From positions 124,001-188,000 of the forward strand of contig BMUX01000002.1 in the NCBI GenBank assembly GCA_014650415.1: a stretch of 64,000 nucleotides of DNA, given 5' to 3'. Positions 53,072 to 63,107 of this stretch are shown one piece after another. Both the position numbers and the translations under genes were made by a program. The notes under the pieces are model-generated. The model was not told the DNA's origin. It was given only the letters and a program-made list of their open reading frames with translations, and made no database searches. Source of the stretch: Streptomyces spiroverticillatus (GTDB lineage: Bacteria > Actinomycetota > Actinomycetes > Streptomycetales > Streptomycetaceae). Every line of letters starts with the position of its first letter. Position 1 is the stretch's first letter.

Positions 53072-56029
53072 TCAGCCCTTGATGCTCCGCAGGGCCTTCT
53101 CCAGCAGCTTGGCGCGCTCCCCCGCGTCCGGCACGTGCTCCAGGCCGAAGCCCAGGAGCGCGGTGTCACGGGTGGTGACTGCCGCGTACGTCTGGAACAG
53201 CTCGCCGGTGCGGGCCCACGGAGTGGTCACCGCCGGGCTGCCCGCGGGGGCGGCCGTCGGTGCCCAGATGCCGAGGGAGGTCTCGAAGCCCTCCGCGTCA
53301 CGGTCGGCGCCGCCGACGGTGAGGCGGGTGTCGTCGAGGAAGACGCCGCGGCCCAGGTCGCTCGGGTCGGTGACATAGGCCAGGGACAGCTCGACCTTCT
53401 TGCCCGCGTAGGCGCTCAGGTCGAAGGAGACCTGCTTCCAGCCGCCGGAGGAACCGGTGAAGCTGTTCCACTGGCCGCTGGTGCCGCTCGCGGTGCAGCC
53501 CGCGTCGCCCCGGGTGAGGTAGTGCGCCAGGAAGGGGTGTGCCTCCATGTAGAAGCCCTGGTCGCACTGGCTCGGGACGGTGTTCTTGGTGAGGCCGCTC
53601 TTCTCGGGCAGCGTCGTGTAGTCCTCGGCGCCCGCGGTACGGGCCTCCAGGAACGCGTGGTCGTAGCCGGGCTCGGTGTTCCAGTTGAGCGCGGCGCGCA
53701 GGGTCGGCTGGTCGGCGGCGGTGACGCCGGTCAGGTCGACGGTGCGGGTGAGGCGCTTGTACTGGCCGCTCTGGCTGGTCGCGGACGCCATCCAGGAGCC
53801 CTGGTAGGGCGCGTACGGGTTGTTGATGCCCGTGTAGCGGCCCGCCTGGGCGCTCTTGAACTGCGGGAACTCGGCCGCGGGCAGCGAGTCGGAGGTGACC
53901 AGGTAGGCGCCCGCGGTGTCCAGCGGGTTGCCGGGGGCACCGGTGAGCGGGGTGGTGACGCCTGCCAGGCCGCCCGCTCCGGCGAGACCGGTGGCGCCGG
54001 GGGCGTTCACCCGGCCGTAGGCGCCGAGGTAGTACTGGCTGAAGTCGTCGGTGAGGGCCGGGCCGAGCTGGGCCGCGCCGCCGGCCTTCTCACCGGCCTC
54101 GACCAGCTTGCCGCCCTCGTTGAGGTACTGGCGCAGCTGGTACTGGGTCGCGCCGCCCGGCGTGTTCGCCCCGGTGTAGTGCACCACCGAGTCGAAGTGG
54201 CCGAGGACGCCCAGCGAGTGCGGGGCACCCTGCGTGGCGACGTCCCAGACGGTGACGGAACGGCCGTTGGCCTTCAGCGCGTCCACGTACTTCTGGACCT
54301 GCGTGGCGGGCGCGCCCTCCTCGGCGACGACCAGGTGCGCGGCCTTGGGCGTGTTGGCGAGCGTGTACGTGAAGTGCTCGCTCTCGGTGGGCTTTCCGGC
54401 CTTGGTCTCGCCGGTGAACCACACCTCGACCTTGTCGCCGGGCTTGCCGTCCTGGACCTTGGCGCGGTAGTCGTCGAAGTAGGTGTTGTCCTCGTCGCCG
54501 TAGCGCAGGCCGCCGTCCCAGGCCTTCAGCGCCTGGTCGTGCACCTTGCCGCCGTTGACGCGGTACTTGAGCTCCTTGTCGCGCACCGACTTGCGGACCG
54601 TGACGTTGATCTCCTGGTCCTTGTCACGGGCGTACGAGGAGGTGAACGGGTCCAGCGTGAAGTCGGGGGCGTCGATGCCGACGGAGGACTTGGGCTGGTC
54701 CGGGGTGAGCGTGGTCTCGGCGACGGAGAGCGCGAAGGGGATGTTCTTCGCGAACTCCTGCTGGATCAGCTTCTCGTCGTCGGGGAAGTTGAAGCCCGAC
54801 ATGCAGTCGCGGGCGTTCCACTTGTCGTTCGGGTCCAGGTCGGAGATCGTCTGGCAGGTCGACATCTCGGGGGTGAACATCTTGATGCCGTTGACGTTGC
54901 CCGCGTGGCCGTCGGCCTCGCCGTTGGTGACGTACAACTCCGAGGAGACCTGCGGGTGGTAGCCGGGGACGGCCGAGTTCTCCGGGGTGCCGGCGAGGGC
55001 CTTGAGGGCCACGTCGTCGGGGGTCGGGGTGGCGACCTGCCAGCCGACGCCGTAGAGCAGCAGCTCGGCGGCCGAGTGGTAGTTGATCGCGTACTTGAAG
55101 CCGATGCGCTTCTGGAAGCGGTCGAGGGCGACGGTCTCCGGCTCGGACATCGCCTTGGGGCCACGGAAGGTCTCGTCCGAGGGGTCGGGGGACGAACCCT
55201 CGTTGTCGTAGCCCCACTTGTAGGCGAAGTTGCGGTTGAGGTCGATGCCGTCGCCGACGTCGGTCTTGCCGCTGCCGTTGGTGTCGCGGAGGTTCTTGCG
55301 CCACAGGCGGACGTTGCGGTCGGTGGGCGCGGTGTGCGTGTAGTCGTAGCCGTCCGGGTTGGCGGACAGCATGAACCACAGCTCGCTCTTGTCGACGAGC
55401 CTGGTTATCTTCGCGTCCTTGCCGTACCCGTTGACGAAGTGGTGCATCAGCCGCCGGGTCATCTCCGGGGTGATCCACTCACGGGCGTGCTGGTTGGACA
55501 GGTAGAGCGTGGCGGGCTTGGAGCCGTCGGCACTCTGGCGGGCGTTCTTGGTGAGCTTGAGCGCCAGGATGTCCTTGCCCTGGACCGTCTTGCCGATGGA
55601 GACGACCTTGGCGATGGACGGGTTGGCCTGCGCAACGGCCAGCAGCTCCTCCTGGAGACCGCCCTTGCCGCTGTACGGACGGAACACGCCGTCACCCGCG
55701 GCCGCGGCCCGCGCCTTGGCGGCGGGGAGCTTGCGCTCGCTCAGGTCCACGCCCTGGGTGCGCAGCTCGGCGGCCTGCTTCTGGGTGAGGATCAGCTCGA
55801 CGGTGGCGGTGCCCTTGGCCGGGACCTGCTCGCTCAGTTCGTGGGCGTCGGTGCCGGCCTTGAGGAGCAACGGCACCTGCGCCTGGGTGACCTTGGCGTC
55901 GAAGACCGAGACACCGTTGTCGCCCCCGGCGGCGTTTCCGGCGGGCTGGGCCTGCGCCACGGGTACTGCGGCGACTCCGGCTATCAGCAGTGAAGAAGCG
56001 GCGAGTATCGATCTCGCTCTGCGTCTCAT
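53072..56029 (-). CDS. Large secreted M14-family zinc carboxypeptidase
   Basis: The 985-residue precursor has a signal peptide (residues 1-27, ending AQAQ) and a propeptide-like region to about residue 115. The M14 catalytic domain shows metal site H181-x2-E184 (NQHAREW), third ligand H318 (NYHSAAE) and catalytic Glu388 (FTPEMST). After about residue 480 come beta-rich domains with immune-inhibitor-A-like features (WNTEPGYDHAFLEARTAG, SFDLSAYAGKKVELSLAYVTD), suggesting cell-surface or substrate binding. ATG 56029 has AGGGGGG close upstream. It probably degrades extracellular protein and is its own transcription unit. Confidence 0.92.
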   Translation of the reverse strand: MRRRARSILAASSLLIAGVAAVPVAQAQPAGNAAGGDNGVSVFDAKVTQAQVPLLLKAGTDAHELSEQVPAKGTATVELILTQKQAAELRTQGVDLSERKLPAAKARAAAAGDGVFRPYSGKGGLQEELLAVAQANPSIAKVVSIGKTVQGKDILALKLTKNARQSADGSKPATLYLSNQHAREWITPEMTRRLMHHFVNGYGKDAKITRLVDKSELWFMLSANPDGYDYTHTAPTDRNVRLWRKNLRDTNGSGKTDVGDGIDLNRNFAYKWGYDNEGSSPDPSDETFRGPKAMSEPETVALDRFQKRIGFKYAINYHSAAELLLYGVGWQVATPTPDDVALKALAGTPENSAVPGYHPQVSSELYVTNGEADGHAGNVNGIKMFTPEMSTCQTISDLDPNDKWNARDCMSGFNFPDDEKLIQQEFAKNIPFALSVAETTLTPDQPKSSVGIDAPDFTLDPFTSSYARDKDQEINVTVRKSVRDKELKYRVNGGKVHDQALKAWDGGLRYGDEDNTYFDDYRAKVQDGKPGDKVEVWFTGETKAGKPTESEHFTYTLANTPKAAHLVVAEEGAPATQVQKYVDALKANGRSVTVWDVATQGAPHSLGVLGHFDSVVHYTGANTPGGATQYQLRQYLNEGGKLVEAGEKAGGAAQLGPALTDDFSQYYLGAYGRVNAPGATGLAGAGGLAGVTTPLTGAPGNPLDTAGAYLVTSDSLPAAEFPQFKSAQAGRYTGINNPYAPYQGSWMASATSQSGQYKRLTRTVDLTGVTAADQPTLRAALNWNTEPGYDHAFLEARTAGAEDYTTLPEKSGLTKNTVPSQCDQGFYMEAHPFLAHYLTRGDAGCTASGTSGQWNSFTGSSGGWKQVSFDLSAYAGKKVELSLAYVTDPSDLGRGVFLDDTRLTVGGADRDAEGFETSLGIWAPTAAPAGSPAVTTPWARTGELFQTYAAVTTRDTALLGFGLEHVPDAGERAKLLEKALRSIKG

Positions 56030-56072
56030 GTGCCCCCCTTGCTGTTGTCTGTCACGTGAGTGAACAGACGTC

Positions 56073-56101
56073 AGAATCATGACCATTCATGGCCACGTCA
56101 A
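56073..56101 (-). promoter_or_regulatory. Possible promoter of the M14 peptidase gene
   Basis: On the minus strand, TTGACG (56096-56101) and GATTCT (56073-56078) are separated by exactly 17 bases, 44 bases before the ATG. Confidence 0.5.
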
Positions 56102-56126
56102 GAGCACATCAGCAACACATAAAGCT

Positions 56127-56156
56127 GCCCCTGACACCCAATTGGGCGTCAGGGGC
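56127..56156 (-). terminator. Terminator after whiA
   Basis: GCCCCTGAC (56127-56135) pairs with GTCAGGGGC (56148-56156); CCCAATTGGG inside extends the palindrome, with one mismatch over 30 bases. Confidence 0.85.
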
Positions 56157-56198
56157 GGGGAGTTGTGGCGGAGTCATGAATTCCGCCGTACCGGGGCG

Positions 56199-57308
56199 CT
56201 ACAGGCTGGAGGCCATCCCGTTGGCCATGCCCGGCGCCATCGTGCCGGTCATGCTGCTGGTCGCGTTGTTGGCCAGGGAGTTGCTGCCCGCGAGGGAGGC
56301 GGCGAGGCCCTTGGCCATCTCCTCCTCGATCTCCTCGGTCATGTCCTCGGTGAGGTTGCACTCCGTCCCCGGGATGCCGAGGTCCTGCGCCCGCTTGTCC
56401 GCCATGGCGAGCAGTCGGCGGATACGGCCCGCGACGGCGTCCTTGGTCAGCGGCGGGTCGGCGAGCGCGCCCAGCTCCTCCAGCGAGGCCTGCTTGTGCT
56501 CCATGCGCAGACGTCCGGCGGCGGCGAGGTGCTCGGGCACCTCCTCGCCGAGGATCTCCAGCGCGCGCTGCACGCGGGCGCCGGCCGCGACGGCGGCGCG
56601 GGCGCTGCGGCGCAGGTTGGCGTCGTCGAAGTTGGCGAGCCGGTTGGCGGTGGCGCGGACCTCGCGGCGCATCCGCCGCTCCTCCCAGGCCAGCACCGAG
56701 TCGTGCGCGCCGAGCCGGGTGAGCAGGGCGCCGATCGCGTCGCCGTCGCGGACGACGACCCGGTCCACGCCGCGCACCTCGCGCGCCTTGGCGCCGATGG
56801 AGAGCCTGCGGGCCGCGCCGACGAGCGCGAGCGCCGCCTCCGGACCCGGGCAGGTGACCTCCAGGGACGAGGAGCGGCCCGGCTCGGTGAGGGAGCCGTG
56901 CGCGAGGAAGGCCCCGCGCCAGGCCGCCTCGGCGTCACAGGTGGCCCCCGAGACCACCTGCGGGGGCAGACCCCGGATGGGCCGCCCGCGGCCGTCCACC
57001 AGGCCCGTCTGGCGCGCCAGTTGATCGCCGCCCGCCACTACCCGTACGAGAAAACGAGAACCCCTGCGCAGACCGCTGGGGGCCATCACCACCAGCTCCG
57101 AGCTGTGCCCGAAGATCTCCAGGATGTCCTTCTTCAGCCTGCGTGCCGCATAGCTGATGTCCAGCTCCGCCTCGATCACGATGCGCCCGCTCACCAGGTG
57201 CAGGCCGCCCGCGAACCGGAGGATCGCCGAGACCTCTGCCTTTCTGCAGCAGGTCCGGGTGACGGGGAGCCGGGAGATTTCGTCCTTCACCGCTGCCGTC
57301 ATCGCCAT
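56199..57308 (-). CDS. whiA: Sporulation regulator WhiA with C-terminal extension
   Basis: The 369-residue protein has the LAGLIDADG-derived N-terminal domain (residues about 1-225; [33 protein letters not shown]) and the C-terminal helix-turn-helix ([35 protein letters not shown]). WhiA works with WhiB to start sporulation septation. Relatives end near GIPGTE...NLTEEM, around residue 328 from memory. Here about 40 more residues follow, acidic then Ala/Ser/Met/Gly-rich ([15 protein letters not shown]). ATG 57308 has AAGGA 7 bases upstream and overlaps yvcK by 10 bases. Confidence 0.94.
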   Translation of the reverse strand: MAMTAAVKDEISRLPVTRTCCRKAEVSAILRFAGGLHLVSGRIVIEAELDISYAARRLKKDILEIFGHSSELVVMAPSGLRRGSRFLVRVVAGGDQLARQTGLVDGRGRPIRGLPPQVVSGATCDAEAAWRGAFLAHGSLTEPGRSSSLEVTCPGPEAALALVGAARRLSIGAKAREVRGVDRVVVRDGDAIGALLTRLGAHDSVLAWEERRMRREVRATANRLANFDDANLRRSARAAVAAGARVQRALEILGEEVPEHLAAAGRLRMEHKQASLEELGALADPPLTKDAVAGRIRRLLAMADKRAQDLGIPGTECNLTEDMTEEIEEEMAKGLAASLAGSNSLANNATSSMTGTMAPGMANGMASSL

Positions 57309-58357
57309 GGGCCGATCCTTCCATGCATCCGAAAAATACGGTCGTACGCGGCTGCCAGGAGCTCCGGGTCGTGCTTGGGGGCTCCGTCGGGCCGGGCCAC
57401 CGGCGCCAGCTCGACCGTCGCACCGAGCCGTTTGGCGGCATCGGCGAGTGAGGGAAGGTCGGGCACGGCGGCCTGATCGGCCAGCACCACGTCGAAGGCG
57501 AGTTTAGGGGCGTGTCGGGCCAAAACCTCCAAATGACGCTGCGGGGAAAAGCCCTCGGTTTCGCCCGGTTGGGGCGCCAGATTGAGGGACAGAATCCGCC
57601 TCGCCTTGGTCTCCACCAGGGCATCGAGCAGTTCCGGCACCAACAGGTGGGGGATGACGGAGGAGAACCAGGAACCGGGTCCGAGAACCACCCAGTCGGC
57701 GTCACGAACCGCCGCCACCGCCTCCGGAACGGCCGGCGGATCGTGCGGTACGAGATGCACCGACTGCACCTCGCCGGGGGTCAGCGCGACGGTCGCCTGC
57801 CCGCGCACGGTGTCGACGTCGTCGGGGCGCTCGGGGTCGTGGCCGCGTACGAGCGCCTGGAGCTCCAGCGGGACCGCGGACATGGGCAGCACCCGGCCGT
57901 GCGCCCCCAGGAGCTTCCCGACCAGGTCCAGGGCCTGGACGTGGTCGCCGAGCTGCTCCCACAGGGCGACGATCAGGAGATTGCCGACCGCGTGCTCGTG
58001 CAGGTCGCCCTTGGACTGGAAGCGGTGCTGGATGACGCGGGACCAGGTCTGACCCCAGTCGTCGTCGCCGCACAGCGCCGCGAGGGCCTTGCGCAGGTCG
58101 CCGGGGGGCAGGACGCCGAGCTCCTCCCGGAGCCGGCCGCTGGAGCCGCCGTCGTCGGCGACGGTGACGACCGCGGTGAGGTCGCCCGTGATGCGCCGCA
58201 GCGCGGCCAGCGAGGCGGACAGGCCCATGCCGCCGCCGAGGGCGACGACCTTGGGCGTGGCGCCGCGCCTGCCGCGTGCGGCGCGCGGGGCCGGCTCACT
58301 GCCGGGCGCGCTGGTGACCCTGCGCAGGCGGTGCAGCCGGACGGTGCGGTTGGTCAC
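57299..58357 (-). CDS. yvcK: YvcK-family protein (UDP-sugar binding, gluconeogenesis factor)
   Basis: The 352-residue protein carries [19 protein letters not shown] and [28 protein letters not shown], the diagnostic N-terminal blocks, and [20 protein letters not shown]. Bacillus and mycobacterial relatives bind UDP-GlcNAc and tune carbon use and cell-wall synthesis. GTG 58357 overlaps the rapZ stop by four bases, and its 3' end overlaps whiA by 10. Confidence 0.93.
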   Translation of the reverse strand: MTNRTVRLHRLRRVTSAPGSEPAPRAARGRRGATPKVVALGGGMGLSASLAALRRITGDLTAVVTVADDGGSSGRLREELGVLPPGDLRKALAALCGDDDWGQTWSRVIQHRFQSKGDLHEHAVGNLLIVALWEQLGDHVQALDLVGKLLGAHGRVLPMSAVPLELQALVRGHDPERPDDVDTVRGQATVALTPGEVQSVHLVPHDPPAVPEAVAAVRDADWVVLGPGSWFSSVIPHLLVPELLDALVETKARRILSLNLAPQPGETEGFSPQRHLEVLARHAPKLAFDVVLADQAAVPDLPSLADAAKRLGATVELAPVARPDGAPKHDPELLAAAYDRIFRMHGRIGPWR

Positions 58358-59346
58358 TCGCGCCCCATGTCCCGGTGTACGACGACGGTCTCGACGCCCT
58401 CGGTGGACAGGCGGGCGGCCAGCTTCTCGGACATGGCGACCGAGCGGTGCTTGCCGCCGGTGCAGCCGACCGCGATGGTCACGTACCGCTTGCCCTCGCG
58501 GCGGTAGCCGGTGGCGATGAGCTGGAGCAGCTCGGTGTAGCGGTCGAGGAACTCCTTGGCGCCGGGCTGGTTGAAGACGTAGCCCGACACCTCCTCGTTG
58601 AGGCCGGTGAAGGGGCGCAGCTCCGGGACCCAGTGCGGGTTGGGCAGGAAGCGGCAGTCGACGACGAGGTCGGCGTCGACGGGCAGGCCGTACTTGTAGC
58701 CGAAGGACATGACGGTGGCGCGCAGCTCCGGCTCCTCGTCGCCGGCGAACTGGGCGTCCATCTTGGCGCGCAGTTCGTGGACGTTGAGGCTGGAGGTGTC
58801 GATCACCAGGTCGGCGTCGCCGCGCAGCTCGCGCAGCAGGTCGCGCTCGGCGGCGATGCCGTCGGTGATGCGGCCGTCGCCCTGGAGGGGGTGCGGTCGG
58901 CGGACCGACTCGAAGCGGCGGACCAGGGCGTCGTCGGAGGACTCCAGGAAGACGATGCGCCGGGTGACGCCCTTGGCGTCGAGGTCGGCGAGGGACTCGC
59001 GGAGGTTGTCGAAGAAGCGGCGGCCGCGGACGTCGACGACGACGGCGATGCGGGCGACGTTGCCCTGGGAGCGGGCGCCGAGCTCCACCATGGTGGGGAT
59101 CAGCGCGGGCGGCAGGTTGTCGACGACGAACCAGCCGAGGTCCTCCAGGCACTTCGCGGCGGTGCTGCGGCCGGCCCCGGACATGCCGGAGATGATGACC
59201 AGCTCGGGGATGGGCGTCTCGGCGGCCTCGGCGGTCTCCCGCGTGGTGCCCGTACTCACGTGTGCTCCGTCTCGGTCGGTGTCCTGGCCCGGTGCGGGGC
59301 CCGGTGCAGGGCCTCGGTCAGGCTCTGGGCTGTTCTGCTGGGTCAT
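58354..59346 (-). CDS. rapZ: RapZ-family nucleotide-binding protein
   Basis: The 330-residue protein has Walker [10 protein letters not shown] near residue 57 and a C-terminal domain with [37 protein letters not shown] and [10 protein letters not shown]. In E. coli RapZ is an RNase E adapter controlling GlcN-6-P synthase; its actinobacterial job is unknown. An extra 45-residue Pro/Gly/Asp tail precedes the P-loop. ATG 59346 lies 29 bases inside the end of uvrC, so translation is probably coupled. Confidence 0.93.
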   Translation of the reverse strand: MTQQNSPEPDRGPAPGPAPGQDTDRDGAHVSTGTTRETAEAAETPIPELVIISGMSGAGRSTAAKCLEDLGWFVVDNLPPALIPTMVELGARSQGNVARIAVVVDVRGRRFFDNLRESLADLDAKGVTRRIVFLESSDDALVRRFESVRRPHPLQGDGRITDGIAAERDLLRELRGDADLVIDTSSLNVHELRAKMDAQFAGDEEPELRATVMSFGYKYGLPVDADLVVDCRFLPNPHWVPELRPFTGLNEEVSGYVFNQPGAKEFLDRYTELLQLIATGYRREGKRYVTIAVGCTGGKHRSVAMSEKLAARLSTEGVETVVVHRDMGRE

Positions 59347-61360
59347 GCGTGCTTCCCCCGTTCTCCGACGTGGCCGCCGCGGGTGCGGTTGCCTCGTCCT
59401 CCTCAATGATCTCTCCTGTCGCCGTGTTCACGGCGGGTGCGGCCGGGGCCGCCGCTGCGAGGGCCGCGGCGACGGTCTCGGCCGTTTTGCGGCCTATCCC
59501 CGGAACCTCGCAGATCTGATCAATTGTGGCGGATCGGAGCTTCTTCACCGAACCGAAGTGCTTGAGGAGCGCCTGCTTGCGGGTCTCGCCCAGGCCCGGC
59601 ACCTCGTCCAGGGGTCCGGCGCGGAACCGCTTGGCCCGCTTGGTGCGCTGGTAGGTGATGGCGAAGCGGTGGGCTTCGTCACGTACCCGCTGGAGGAGGT
59701 AGAGGCCCTCGCTGGTGCGCGGCAGGACCACCGGGTCGTCCTCGTCGGGCAGCCAGACCTCCTCCAGGCGCTTGGCGAGGCCGCAGACGGCGATGTCGTC
59801 GATGCCCAGCTCGTCCAGGGCCCGCTGGGCGGCGGCGACCTGCGGCTGGCCGCCGTCGACGACCACGAGCTGCGGGGGGTAGGCGAAGCGCTTGGGACGG
59901 CCGTCGTCCTCCTGGAGCTGCTCCTCGGGGATCTCGCCGCCCATGAGGTCGCCGGTCTTCTCCTTGGCGGCCAGGTACCGCTTGAAGCGCCGGGTGATCA
60001 CCTCGTGCATCGAGCGGACGTCGTCCTGGCCCTCGAAGGACTTGATCTCGAAGCGCCGGTACTCGCTCTTGCGGGCGAGGCCGTCCTCGAAGACCACCAT
60101 GGAGGCCACCACGTCGTCGCCCTGGAGGTGCGAGATGTCGTAGCACTCGATGCGCAGCGGCGCGCCGTCCAGGCCGAGGGCCTCGGCGATCTCCTCCAGG
60201 GCGCGGGAGCGGGTGGTCAGGTCGGAGGCGCGCTTGGTCTTGTGCAGGACCAGGGACTGCTGGGCGTTGCGCTGGACCGTGGCCATCAGGTCCTTCTTGT
60301 CGCCGCGCTGCGGGATGCGCAGCGAGACGTTCGAGCCGCGCTTGGCGGTCAGCCACTGGCCCACGGCGGCGGTGTCCTCGGGGAGGGCGGGGACGAGCAC
60401 CTCCTTGGGGACCGCCTCGCCGCTCTCCTCGCCGTACAGCTGCTGGAGGGCGTGCTCGACGAGGCCGGAGGTGTCGACGTTCTCGACCTTGTCGGTGACC
60501 CAGCCGCGCTGGCCGCGCACGCGTCCGCCGCGCACGTGGAAGATCTGCACGGCGGCCTCCAGCTCGTCCTCGGCGAGCGCGATGAGGTCGGCGTCGGTGG
60601 CGTCGTTGAAGACGATCGCGTTCTTCTCCAGGGCCCGCTTCAGCGCCTCTATGTCGTCGCGCAGGCGGGCGGCCTTCTCGTACTCCATGTCCTCGGCGGC
60701 GATCATCATCTGCTGCTCGATGCGCTTGAGGTACGTGCCGGTGCGCCCGGCCATGAAGTCGCAGAAGTCCTCGGCCAGTTCGCGGTGCTCCTCGGGGGTG
60801 ACCTTGCCGACACAAGGGGCCGCGCACTTGCCGATGTAGCCGAGCAGGCAGGGGCGGCCGATCTGCGCGGAGCGCTTGAAGACACCGGCGGAGCAGGTGC
60901 GCACGGGGAAGACGCGCAGCATCAGGTCGACGGTCTCGCGGATCGCCCAGGCGTGGCCGTACGGACCGAAGTAGCGCACGCCCTTCTTCTTGGGGCCGCG
61001 CATCACCTGGACGCGCGGGAACTCCTCGTTCATCGTCACCGCGAGATGCGGATAGCTCTTGTCGTCGCGGTACTTGACGTTGAAGCGGGGGTCGAACTCC
61101 TTGATCCAGGAGTATTCGAGCTGGAGCGCCTCGACCTCGGTGGAGACGACCGTCCACTCCACGGACGCGGCGGTCGTCACCATCGTCCGCGTGCGCGGGT
61201 GGAGGTTGGCCAGGTCCTGGAAGTACGAGGACAGGCGCGGGCGCAGGCTCTTTGCCTTCCCGACGTAGATCACCCGGCGGTGTTCGTCGCGGAAGCGGTA
61301 GACCCCCGGCGAGTCGGGGATCTGGCCCGGCTTGGGACGGTAGCTGGAGGGATCTGCCAT
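59318..61360 (-). CDS. uvrC: Excinuclease ABC subunit C
   Basis: The 680-residue protein has the GIY-YIG nuclease ([19 protein letters not shown]), the UVR motif ([19 protein letters not shown]) and an RNase H-like domain ([33 protein letters not shown]). Helix-hairpin-helix repeats follow ([30 protein letters not shown]). It makes both incisions in nucleotide excision repair. The C-terminal 40 residues are Ala/Pro-rich. It heads the uvrC-rapZ-yvcK-whiA block. Confidence 0.96.
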   Translation of the reverse strand: MADPSSYRPKPGQIPDSPGVYRFRDEHRRVIYVGKAKSLRPRLSSYFQDLANLHPRTRTMVTTAASVEWTVVSTEVEALQLEYSWIKEFDPRFNVKYRDDKSYPHLAVTMNEEFPRVQVMRGPKKKGVRYFGPYGHAWAIRETVDLMLRVFPVRTCSAGVFKRSAQIGRPCLLGYIGKCAAPCVGKVTPEEHRELAEDFCDFMAGRTGTYLKRIEQQMMIAAEDMEYEKAARLRDDIEALKRALEKNAIVFNDATDADLIALAEDELEAAVQIFHVRGGRVRGQRGWVTDKVENVDTSGLVEHALQQLYGEESGEAVPKEVLVPALPEDTAAVGQWLTAKRGSNVSLRIPQRGDKKDLMATVQRNAQQSLVLHKTKRASDLTTRSRALEEIAEALGLDGAPLRIECYDISHLQGDDVVASMVVFEDGLARKSEYRRFEIKSFEGQDDVRSMHEVITRRFKRYLAAKEKTGDLMGGEIPEEQLQEDDGRPKRFAYPPQLVVVDGGQPQVAAAQRALDELGIDDIAVCGLAKRLEEVWLPDEDDPVVLPRTSEGLYLLQRVRDEAHRFAITYQRTKRAKRFRAGPLDEVPGLGETRKQALLKHFGSVKKLRSATIDQICEVPGIGRKTAETVAAALAAAAPAAPAVNTATGEIIEEDEATAPAAATSENGGSTHDPAEQPRA

Positions 61361-61388
61361 GGGTGAAGCCTACTTGCGGGCACTGACA

Positions 61389-61418
61389 GTCGGGGCGTCC
61401 CGGGTGGGACGCCCCGAC
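61389..61418 (-). terminator. Perfect 13-bp stem terminator
   Basis: GTCGGGGCGTCCC (61389-61401) and GGGACGCCCCGAC (61406-61418) with a GGGT loop, 17 bases past the stop of the membrane-anchored gene. Confidence 0.88.
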
Positions 61419-61434
61419 CGTGGTGCGGTGCCGG

Positions 61435-62205
61435 TTACTGCTGGGTGCGCTTTCGCAGTCGTACGACGGTGAGGCCGGCGGCGGCGAGGAGTGCGGCCGC
61501 TCCCCCGGCGGCCACCGGGGCGGCGGGGCTGCTGCTGTCCGCAGCCGTCTCCTCGGCGGCGGCGCTGTAGCCGCCGGCCTTGCCCTGCTTGGCGTAGGCG
61601 GTGCCGGGGAGCTTGTCGGCGTACGCGGCGTGGACGCGCTTCTGGTAGGCGGCGAGGGTGGTGCCCTTGGCGCCGACGGCGCGGGCGGCGTCCTCGTCGA
61701 GGGGCAGCACGCGGGTGGCGTCGTGGACGTACCAGGCGTCGATCTGGGGCTCGCGGAAGACGGTGCCGCCGGGGAGGGCGCGCGCACCGGCGCCGGCGTA
61801 GCGGGTCTCGTCGTCGCCGGTGGCGATGTTCACGACCTTCCACGCACCGTCGTGGGGTGCCATCCACAGGGAGGCCTTCTGGCCGTCGGAGGAGACGGCG
61901 GTGGTGGCCATGAAGTCCAGCTTCGAGGCCGCGGCGCCCTTCTTGCCGGCGACGAAGTCCGCGGAGAGCGTGTGCACCGGCACGGTGGCGTCCTGGACGC
62001 GGGGTGCGGCGGCGCTGCGGGCGACGGCACCGTCGCGGGCGAAGAAGCGCGACAGGGTGTCGAGGGTGGTGGGCGCGGTGGCCGCCTGGTGGGCCTTGGC
62101 GGCGGGGGTCTCGTCGGCCGTGGCCTCGGCGGCGGCGCCGAGCAGCAGGGTGGTGGTGACGGCGGCGAGGGCGGCTGCTCTGAGGTGCCTGGCGTGGAGT
62201 GTCAT
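61435..62205 (-). CDS. Secreted, C-terminally membrane-anchored protein partnered with a cysteine protease
   Basis: The 256-residue protein has a signal peptide (residues 1-31) and an extracytoplasmic domain of unknown fold (LDFMATTAVSSDGQKASLWMAPHDGAWKVVNIATGDDE, then YVHDATRVLPLDEDAARAVG). An Ala/Ser-rich stalk, a final hydrophobic helix and a basic RLRKRTQQ tail follow. No LPxTG motif is present, so it is held by the helix alone. It starts 4 bases after the stop of the cysteine protease gene, so both are surely made together. It could be a propeptide-like partner, inhibitor or substrate; none is shown. Confidence 0.8.
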   Translation of the reverse strand: MTLHARHLRAAALAAVTTTLLLGAAAEATADETPAAKAHQAATAPTTLDTLSRFFARDGAVARSAAAPRVQDATVPVHTLSADFVAGKKGAAASKLDFMATTAVSSDGQKASLWMAPHDGAWKVVNIATGDDETRYAGAGARALPGGTVFREPQIDAWYVHDATRVLPLDEDAARAVGAKGTTLAAYQKRVHAAYADKLPGTAYAKQGKAGGYSAAAEETAADSSSPAAPVAAGGAAALLAAAGLTVVRLRKRTQQ

Positions 62206-62209
62206 GGCG

Positions 62210-62872
62210 TCACGCCCCGATCTTGTAGAGCGAGTGGGTCCAGGAGAACTCGTTGTTGTTCACGTACCAGTCGTGCGAGGCCCAGTTGTAGCGGCTGTTG
62301 GACTTCCACGGGTCGCCCCAGTAGACCCAGCTGTTGGCGGTGTCGTAGCCGTAGATGACGTGCATGTGGCCGCCGCCGCTGGACCACTGGATGCGGGTCT
62401 CGATGGGGCGGTTGGCGGATATCTCGGTCTGCACGGTCGGGTAGCGCAGCCAGCCGGTGACGTAGGAGCCCGGGTTGATGCCCGCCCAGCTCAGGCCGGT
62501 CTGGACGTTGCCCAGGGTGGCCTGGTTGTTGGGGCAGGTGGTGTTCTGGTTGCGGTTGAAGGCGGCGTTGCAGAACTGGTTCTGGCTGTAGTTGCGGCCG
62601 AACCAGGTGGCGATGGTGTTGCCGGAGGCGGCCCAGCACCAGTTGGTCTTCTCCTGGGCCTGCATGGTGATGTTCAGGCGCTTGGCGGCGAGCAGGGGGG
62701 CCGCTGCGGCGGCGGGCTGCTGCTGTTCGGCCGCGGCGGCGGGACGGTCGCCGGGCACGGGTGCGGCGGTGGCCGTCGCCGTGGGGACGGCGAGCAGCAG
62801 GGCGGCGGTCAGGACGGCCGGGGAGAGCCGTCTGAGGGTCGTGCGGGGACGGGTGTCGCTTCGATCGCGCAT
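62210..62872 (-). CDS. Secreted papain-like (C39_2/AvrRpt2-type) cysteine protease
   Basis: The 220-residue precursor has a signal peptide (1-37), a Pro/Gln/Ala-rich linker and a papain-like domain. The active-site residues are Cys79 (TNWCWAASG), His169 (GGGHMHVIYGYD) and Asp187 (WGDPW). Two further cysteines (NQFCNAA, NTTCPNN) probably form a disulfide. AvrRpt2-like and C39_2 domains of this kind act as proteases in bacteria-host and bacteria-bacteria settings. ATG 62872 has GGAGGA 6 bases upstream. It leads a two-gene operon and is divergent from an XRE-like regulator. Confidence 0.87.
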   Translation of the reverse strand: MRDRSDTRPRTTLRRLSPAVLTAALLLAVPTATATAAPVPGDRPAAAAEQQQPAAAAAPLLAAKRLNITMQAQEKTNWCWAASGNTIATWFGRNYSQNQFCNAAFNRNQNTTCPNNQATLGNVQTGLSWAGINPGSYVTGWLRYPTVQTEISANRPIETRIQWSSGGGHMHVIYGYDTANSWVYWGDPWKSNSRYNWASHDWYVNNNEFSWTHSLYKIGA

Positions 62873-62988
62873 CGCGTTCCTCCCGAGGCGGGGGGTGATA
62901 GGTGGAGGAGCGCGTCCGGACGCTGTTGAGGAGCATCGGGTGTTGTCGAGTGCAGGTCAACACGCTTCAATGCGGGGTGACGCGGAGC

Positions 62989-63088
62989 TGTGAACGCGGT
63001 GGCCCTGATGTGAACGGAGCCCTCCCGTCCACCAGCCCGCTTCGCCGACGGCGGCGCGCCGGTGCGGTGTGCCCTCGTGAATGTTCAC
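62989..63088. promoter_or_regulatory. Repeated TGTGAACG and GTGAATGTTCAC elements
   Basis: TGTGAACG occurs at 62989-62996 and 63009-63016, 20 bases apart, and a GTGAATGTTCAC dyad lies at 63077-63088. They fill the divergent promoter region of the protease operon and XRE gene and may bind that regulator. Confidence 0.4.
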
Positions 63089-63107
63089 TGCCACCGGAGG
63101 AGCCGTG

